Of a DNA stretch of 64,000 nt, positions 59,089 to 64,000 are shown piece by piece (position 1 is the stretch's first letter; each line of letters begins with the position of its first letter). Position numbers and translations under genes: made by a program. The notes under the pieces are model-generated. The model saw nothing but the letters and a program-made list of their open reading frames with translations, did not search any database and had not been told where the DNA came from. The stretch comes from Zygnema cylindricum (taxonomy: Eukaryota; Streptophyta; Zygnematophyceae; Zygnematales; Zygnemataceae), in contig JBBHKE010001096.1 in assembly GCA_037447655.1 (NCBI GenBank), forward strand, positions 1-64,000, written 5' to 3'.

Positions 59089-60948
59089 CAGGAAGGATGG
59101 ATCATCGACTCAGGTGCATCCATGCATATGTGTCGTGATAAAGAACTCTTCACTAAGCTACGAAAGATTCCTACTGTAGAGATAGAGTATGGGGATGGGA
59201 GAGTGGTTACTACAGATCTAGTGGGATCAGTAGATCTGAAAGTCTTAGTGGAGGGTAAGACTTCTATACTTACATTCTCAGATGTACTTTACATTCCTCA
59301 GCTGAGTAAAAATCTTGTCTCTACGTCTGTGTTAGATGACAAAGAGTTTGATACCTTCACCAGAAAGGGAGTCATTACAGCTAAGTATGGGAATGAAGTT
59401 TACTTCACAGCAGATAAGGGTAGCCAAGGAATGTTTAGGCTTAACCTGAGTAATGAAAAGAAGAATGCTCACTATGTTATTGTTCCTAAGGTGATGATTT
59501 GGCATAAGCGGTTGGGGCATGTGCATTTTGATAGGTTGAGGGAAATGAAAAAGCTTGGGGTAGTAGATGGCATTCAGTTTGAGGATAATGAAATGATGGA
59601 TGATTGTAGTGGTTGTGCTCAAGGTAAGGCTCACAGACTTCCCTTTCCCAAAGCCGCCACATATAGAGGTGAGAAAGTGTTAGATTTGGTCCACACAGAT
59701 ATTTGGGGACCTGCAAAAGTACCTTCGGTTGGAGGAAAGAGGTTTATGATGACAATAACTGATGACTGGTCTAGATACTCTAGAGTCTACTTTCTGAAAA
59801 CAAAGTCTGAAGCATCAACTTACTTCAAAGAATATAAAGCTTGGAGTGAGAAGTTGCTTAAAACCCCCATTAGGAGGATAAAGAGTGATAATGGGGGGGA
59901 ATATACCTCTACCCAGTTTGAGGAATATCTGAGAGATGAGGGGGTGCAGCACCATAAAACTGTACCATATAACCCGGAACAAAATGGGGTAGCTGAGAGG
60001 TTAAATCGAACACTAGGAGATAGTGTATGCAGTATGTTGACAGACAAGAAAATAGGAAAGAGATTTTGGGCAGAAGCAATGAATTGTGCCAACTACATTA
60101 AGAATAGAGTTCTTACCTCATCAGTAAAAGGAGTGACACCTTATGAGAGATGGGTTGGAAGGAAACCAGATATCTCACACCTTACAGTATTCGGTAGCCA
60201 AGTTTACAGTCTTGACACGGATAGGAAAAACTAGAAACTTTATGCTAAGGGAAAACCAGGATACTTTGTGGGATATGATGAGGATGTTAAGGGATATAGA
60301 GTCTATGACTTAGCAAAGAAAGATATCATTCTGGTCAAACACTTAGTTGTCATGGATGAGGGGAAGTCATTTGACCATTTCAAATATACAAAGAAGATAA
60401 GGATCAGATTGGAGTCCGAAAGTGAGGAGAACTCAGTCGTTCCCGAAAGGGACATGGGTGACACCATGATTACAGATTCAGGGGAGATCGAAGATACAGG
60501 AGACTCACCGGAAACCTCACATACTCCTATGGACTTCAAGGAGATAGAAGAAGCGGGACAAAAACCGGTTTCCATGGACAGGGGAGCCGATGAGACAGTG
60601 AGAAGAAATCCAAGACTTCCATTCATTCTTGCTTCGGAGTTTGAGGGAGGAAGGAGGAGCAGCAAAAGATTACAGGAAAAACAAACCGCTCATAAGGTAA
60701 CTAAGCTATCTCACCCTGATAAGCCTCAGTCTTACTTAGAGGCAGTGAATAGTCCAGAGGAAGAAAGATGGATTAGAGCTATAAATGATGAGATGGCTTC
60801 TATCATGGAAGCAAATACTTGGGAACTAGCAGATTGTCCTCCAGACAGAAAACCTATTGGGTGTAAATGGGTATTTAAACTAAAACTGAACCCAGATAAT
60901 ACCATTGAAAGATATAAGGCTCGATTGGTAGCTAAGGGTTCACCCTAA
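59089..60948 (+). pseudogene. C4 protease, integrase and start of RT
   Basis: Protease GWIIDSGASMHMCRDKELFT at about 59095 with intact DSGA. Pre-integrase MIWHKRLGHVHFDRLREMKK and DDCSGCAQGKAHRLPFP. The core has HTDIWGPAKVPSVGGKR, KSDNGGEYTSTQFEEY (59883 on) and PEQNGVAERLNRTLGDS, so the DDE residues are all present. One TAG (60230-60232, in place of the Trp-Lys of NWKLD) precedes the tail GYDEDVKGYRVYDLAKKDII. RT begins IGCKWVFKLKLNPDNTIERY, and the frame is lost at 60948. Confidence 0.88.
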
Positions 60949-61639
60949 AGGAGGGGATTGACTATGAGGAGACCTTTGCTCCAGTTGTTGGGTTCCCATC
61001 AGTAAGGATTCTCCTCAGCCTGGCAACATCGGAAGACATAGAAATAGACCAGATGGACATTAAGACTGCGTTTGTTAATGGTGAATTAGAGGAAGAAATT
61101 TTCATTAGACAAACCCGAGGGGTTCGTGGAAGAAGGAGAAGAGAGCAAAGTTTGCTGGCTCATAAAGTCCTTATATGGACTAAAGCAGGCTCCACGACAG
61201 TGGAATACGAAACTAGATAAGTTTCTTACCAGTCTGGGATATATCCGTATCAGCTCTGACCATTCTATCTATATGTTTGAAGATGAGAATGGTGTCATTT
61301 TTATTGCAATTTATGTGGATGATCTGCTTGTGTTGAGTAAATCCTTGGAAAAGATCAATAAGTTAAAAACAGATCTTAGAAGCAGATTTGATATAAAAGA
61401 TTTAGGGGAGGCAAAATATATTTTGGGGATTCAAATGGAGAGAGATAGGGGGAAGAAGATTATCAGACTTACTTAGAAAGAAGCAATAGGTAATATGCTT
61501 GAGAAATTCTAGATGGAAAATGCTAACAGTTGTACCACTCCCATGGACTTGAAAAAAGTAAGTGATGGGAGTGTAGAATGAGGAGTGATGATCTTAGATG
61601 ATCAAATGAGTACAGAAGAGAGAGAGTTTATGAAGACTA
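60949..61639 (+). pseudogene. C4 reverse transcriptase, rest (truncated)
   Basis: After a frameshift: DQMDIKTAFVNGELEEEIFI, YGLKQAPRQWNTKLDKFLTS and IAIYVDDLLVLSK (near 61310; catalytic Asp pair intact). Stops interrupt at about 61475, 61510 and 61579. Coding similarity ends at EEREFMKT (61636), where C1 and C3 go on with the YRQVVGSLIYFMN block. Confidence 0.85.
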
Positions 61640-61718
61640 TGTTGAAATTGTTATTTTTATATGGTATTTTCTAGGTCTGAACTTAGTACAAAATAGAAAA
61701 GGTGGACAGCTTGCCTCC
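61640..61718 (+). repeat. Truncated LTR at 3' end of C4
   Basis: TGTTGAAATTGTTATTTT...GACAGCTTGCCTCCGCC matches the first about 85 bp of the 5' LTR and then stops. No polypurine tract precedes it. The next bases, CTTGCACCTTCCCTT, nearly repeat the sequence CTTGCACTTCCCTT that stands just 5' of C4 (56930-56944). Confidence 0.7.
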
Positions 61719-62856
61719 GCCTCTTGCACCTTCCCTTGCCTAATTTTGTTCCACCTCTTTTTACCTTTAGTGATTGCTTGAAGAACATCCTCCATATAAA
61801 AATTCGTCGTGGGGCTTTTGATCGCATGTTGGGTCTGTTAGCATTAAGCAATCCTTCCGTTCTTTGCGAGAGGAAATGAGCTTATTATTTGTTGTGACGT
61901 GTGCTTCCTACAGAAGGAGTTGGCGTTTTGTTGCCTCCACGGTTGTCTCTTCTTTTTTGGTTGGTGATAATCTTGTTCTTTCTACCATGTCCCCTCGTGT
62001 TTCGGACATTGTATTCGCCTTCCAACAATCCCTTTTGGAGGTCGATGTTATATTCCGTCCATTGCTCTAGCCGATAGGCTCGCTTTTTGGACCCTTATTA
62101 CGAAGCGTGTAATGCTTTTTCATGAATTAAAATTTTATAAGTTTGTCGCCACCATTCAATTTGAGCTTTTTGTGGTGCGTCCCCTTTGATTCTTCACGTT
62201 CTCGCTCTCTTTCTCTTTCAAAGTATTAGGCCATTAGCTACACCTATTCTCTCCACTCCACCTTTCACGCTTGCTTAACTCACAACCACCCTCAGGTTCA
62301 CGTTTGGCTTCCCTCGTCCACCATTACACGACTCTCTTGTTGCTCGTGCAGTTGTGTCCTTCAGCCCAATGATTTGCTTCAACGCTCCCATGGGGAAGAG
62401 TTGATTTAGTAAGACAACATTGTACTAAACATTATGGTGGCAATTTTATTTTAGAGGGGCTATTTTGTTTGTCACAAGGTTTCATATGTTATTCTACGAC
62501 GAGGAATTGGTGTTGTTTGGCTGGATTTCGACTGTTGTATTTTTGGTGACATTGTTTTGACGAACCCCAACTCGGTTACAAGCGTCTGTCAGGTGGCTCG
62601 GCTTGTTGGAGTAACATCGTCTGACGCTGCTAAAAAGGAAAACCTGATTGTGTATCCCACGACGCCATGTATGACTTCAACAGCAATGGCGGTAGAGATT
62701 TTTGGTTGTTTTGGAGGTGCTTCACTTCTAATGGTTTTTTCGCTTTTGTGAGGTTTGGTTAAGTATCTTTGTTTAGGGTACGTTATCTGGTTGTTGTTTT
62801 TGTGCATATTGTTCCTTTCAATGGTTTTTGTTGTTAGTTTCCTTTGCCTGGTTTTC
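61719..62856. other. Unassigned region right of C4
   Basis: No gene is recognised. Short frames (for example 62557-62751) have no domain. It may be the continuation of the DNA at 55922-56945 that C4 entered. Confidence 0.35.
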
Positions 62857-63592
62857 TCTTTTAGTTGCGCTAACAAGAATTGTTATCTAAATTACACAAA
62901 TTGTTGGCGTTAACAGAAATTGTTACCTATCTTACACAAACTGTTAGCGCTAACAAGAATTGTTATCTAAATTACACAAACTGTTAGCGTTAAAAGAAAT
63001 TGTTACCCATCTTACACAAACTATTAGCGCTAACAAGAATTTTTAACTAAATTACACAATTGTTAGGGCTAACATGAATTGTTACCTCACTTACACAAAG
63101 AGTTAGCGCTAATAGGAATTGTTACCTAACTTCCACAAACTGTTAGCGCTAACAAGAATTATTATCTAAATTACACAAACTGTTAACGCTAACAGGAATT
63201 GTTACCTAACTCGCACAAACTATTAGCGCTAACAAAAGTTGTAATCTAAATTACAAAACTGTTAGCTCTAAAAGGAATTGTTACCTAACTTACACAAACT
63301 GTTAGCGCTAACAGGAATTGTTATCTAACTTACACAATTTGTTAGCGCTAAAGGAATTGTAACCTAACTTACACAAATTGTTAGCGCTAACAAGAATTGT
63401 TTTCTAAATTACACAAACTGTTAGCGCTAACAGGAATTGTTACCTAGCTTACACAAACAGTTAGCGCTAATAGGATTTGTTACCTAACTTACACAAACTG
63501 TTAGCGCTAACAAGAATTATAATCTAAATTACAAAACTGTTAGCGCTAAAAGGAATTGTCACCTAACTTACACAAACTTTAAGTGCTAACAA
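62857..63592. repeat. 40-bp minisatellite, about 18 units, with TTAGCGCTAA palindrome
   Basis: The unit GTTAGCGCTAACAAGAATTG + TTATCTAAATTACACAAACT recurs about every 40 bp. Two unit types (AAGAATTGTTATCTAAATT and AGGAATTGTTACCTAACTT) tend to alternate, giving an 80-bp higher-order period. Each unit is centred on the perfect 10-bp palindrome TTAGCGCTAA. The array stops exactly at an LTR-like TGTAACAG. Confidence 0.93.
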
Positions 63593-63594
63593 GG

Positions 63595-64000
63595 TGTAAC
63601 AGCAATAGTGGATCGAACTTGTTTATAAAGGGGTATTTAGGTATTATGATTATAGAGTACTAAATTTGGTAGACGTCCGCGAAAGAATCACGTTATTTGG
63701 AGTTATATTTTAAAAGTTATAGCGATGGGTGTATTTAGGTGATAGCGTGGGGTCTTAATAACAAGCGGGTATCATTGAAACGGGTTAAGGGTCAAATTAG
63801 TACCAAAATTACGCGTGTACGTTTCATAAAGTTCTAACGAAACGTTTAGTATGCACGGTGGTTCGTTTCGTACAAATTTTAGTACGAAACGTCACTTTTA
63901 CTTAAGGGAATTTCGTTGGAAGTTTCGTGTGCGAAATTTGTTACGCACGATCGTGCGAAGTCCCGTTTCGTTTGGCGCGCACTTTTGCACGTAAATGTTA
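63595..64000 (+). repeat. LTR-like repeat related to the G1 LTR (cut by window end)
   Basis: Begins TGTAACAG and matches 17229 onward through blocks such as GATCGAACTTGTTT, AAAGGGGTATTTAGGT, TATAGCGATGGGTGTATTT and TTGAAACGGGTTAAGGGTCA for over 300 bp. It also has the CGTTTCGTAC..GTACGAAACG inverted repeat. After about 63900 the two copies diverge. Confidence 0.7.

Larger units (their letters stand above)
56946..61718 (+). mobile_element. Ty1/copia retrotransposon C4, 3'-truncated
   Basis: A complete 5' LTR (56946-57984), half-tRNA primer site, Gag, protease, integrase and most of RT, then an abrupt junction at 61640 to about 79 bp of LTR start. The RT C-terminus, RNase H and polypurine tract are absent. 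Closest relative in the window is C1 (near-identical peptide blocks). Confidence 0.88.

Noticed and set aside
62857-63592. CRISPR-like array (regular repeats)
   Set aside because: The units are contiguous 40-mers without unique spacers, and the sequence context is eukaryotic; it is a minisatellite.

Overview
This is a stretch of a repeat-rich eukaryotic nuclear genome, most likely from the green lineage (a plant or streptophyte alga; the species is not identifiable from sequence alone). The reasons are spliced genes with GT-AG, CT-rich introns, abundant Ty1/copia and Ty3/gypsy LTR retrotransposons, TTA/TAA-flanked PIF/Harbinger-like MITEs, and two genes whose C-terminal alpha-crystallin domain most resembles that of plant ARID-type chromatin proteins. 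There are no prokaryotic features, and no rRNA or convincing tRNA genes.

Three host genes can be supported. Two are paralogues on the + strand: gene A (2012-4552) and gene B (32438-34414). They share exon structure and intron phases, a low-complexity N-terminal half and an alpha-crystallin (Hsp20-like) domain at the C terminus. Gene A needs a frame change in a poly-C tract; gene B carries a nine-unit pentapeptide expansion. The third is a seven-exon tyrosinase-type copper oxidase on the - strand (45900 down to 42810). It has an N-terminal membrane segment, an extra N-terminal region and the CuA copper site; the CuB half is not found in the window and the readable gene stops near a 54-bp minisatellite.

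The rest is mostly mobile DNA. 6.6-9.5 kb: small TA-flanked MITEs, then a solo LTR nested inside another solo LTR. 9.8-16.1 kb: copia element C1 (- strand) with TSD AATTG. 16.3-17.1 kb: a Harbinger-like MITE. 17.2-26.8 kb: gypsy-like element G1 whose protease is split by copia element C2. 26.8-31.7 kb and 35.9-40.3 kb: clusters of MITEs, some nested. 46.9-55.9 kb: MITEs, one of which was hit by copia element C3 (TSD GTTTA), itself hit by a solo LTR (TSD CCCCA). 56.9-61.7 kb: copia element C4 (+ strand), truncated at its 3' end. 62.9-63.6 kb: an 18-unit, 40-bp minisatellite abutting an LTR-like repeat related to that of G1.

All copia polyproteins are broken, but their order is clear (Gag, protease, integrase, RT, RNase H). 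C1, C3 and C4 carry, directly after the LTR, a 15-nt site complementary to the anticodon arm of initiator tRNA-Met, i.e. half-tRNA priming as in Drosophila copia. In C1 and C3 the Gag start codon lies inside the LTR, so this priming site is also Gag coding sequence.
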